Below are positions 4,836 through 5,056 of a stretch of DNA of 5,056 nt, in pieces. Location: positions 1 through 5,056 of the forward strand of contig CAJUEB010000159.1 in NCBI GenBank assembly GCA_910585135.1. Reading direction: 5' to 3'. A model generated the notes under the pieces. It had not been told where the DNA came from, did no database searches, and saw only the letters and a list, made by a program, of their open reading frames with translations. Every line of letters begins with the position of its first letter. Positions within the stretch are counted from its first letter, which is position 1. A program made the translations under genes and the position numbers. The stretch is from an uncultured Eubacteriales bacterium. GTDB lineage: Bacteria; Bacillota; Clostridia; Peptostreptococcales; Anaerovoracaceae.

Positions 4836-5056
4836 CTGGACAGGGCATGTTTGGCGATTCCAGCATATTATGAAATCCTCAGATGTCCAGACATTTATAA
4901 TAAGTGTGCAAAATGACGGCAAAAATAAATTTTAGCCTTGAAAAAGTGCCATGATTTTCTGCAATGTTAAAAACGCTACACCAGTTTCCAAGTTTTGAAC
5001 AAAAAAAGTGAATCATCCTTGAAAAAGCAGTATAATGAAAGTGATAAGCAATCATA
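4836..5056. other. A/T-rich right end without a recognisable gene
   Basis: No family-like reading frame with a ribosome binding site is seen. CCTTGAAAAAG occurs twice (4936-4946 and 5017-5027), and TATAAT at 5031-5036, with a poor -35 (GTGAAT, 5008-5013, 17-nt spacer), may be a housekeeping promoter for a rightward gene outside the window. CTGGACA (4836-4842) and TGTCCAG (4884-4890) form a widely spaced 7-bp inverted repeat just upstream of P3. Confidence 0.4.

Noticed and set aside
4503..4922. 139-residue minus-strand frame covering the holin promoter
   Set aside because: It is a shadow of the holin gene, with no family-like sequence, and it crosses the P3 promoter.
1..5056. CRISPR array, tRNA, rRNA or riboswitch
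   Set aside because: No regularly spaced direct repeats, cloverleaf-like segments or recognisable aptamer cores were found on either strand.

Overview
The window looks like chromosomal DNA of a low- to mid-GC Gram-positive anaerobe of the class Clostridia, probably Oscillospiraceae/Ruminococcaceae-like. The evidence is the gene types (BspA-type leucine-rich-repeat protein, SLH/WG-repeat surface protein, TcdE-family holin, TcdR-type sigma factor), strong GGAGG ribosome binding sites and U-tailed terminators. Genus cannot be named from the sequence alone.

Layout. (1) 1-1972, minus strand: an apparent two-gene operon for exported proteins. It holds a signal-peptide/WG-like/SLH protein (422-1972) and, 21 bp downstream, a BspA-type LRR protein (1-400) that runs off the left edge. 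(2) 2084-3088, plus strand, divergent: a 334-residue protein resembling the DUF4855 family, with no signal peptide, followed by a hairpin terminator. (3) 3089-3454: a gene-poor convergent gap. (4) 3455-4168, minus strand: a small sigma factor of the TcdR/BotR/TetR/UviA type (group 5 sigma-70). Its 5' end is interrupted by a 162-bp MITE-like element (4052-4213) with 17-bp terminal inverted repeats and a 3-bp TAA target duplication. (5) 4358-4753, minus strand: a TcdE-family holin with its own terminator. (6) 4754-5056: the holin promoter and then about 220 bp without a gene.

The main discovery is a shared promoter. The DUF4855-like, sigma and holin genes are each preceded by GTTTACAT-N11-ATTTCTYTWT with identical spacing (that is, TTTACA-N16-CTYTWT), placed 42-53 nt before the start codon. 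TTTACA is the -35 hexamer known for promoters read by TcdR-family sigma factors. The SLH/LRR operon shows no copy. I infer a small self-activating regulon in which the sigma factor drives itself, a TcdE-like holin and a protein without a signal peptide. This is the logic of the C. difficile toxin locus (sigma factor, signal-less cargo, holin for release), but with a different cargo.

In this genome the sigma gene is probably damaged or rewired. Removing the element and one TAA copy in silico restores a reading frame from a TTG start (4228) whose N-terminus matches the TcdR pattern. With the element present, that frame meets a TGA after 11 codons, and the sigma ORF can only restart inside the element.
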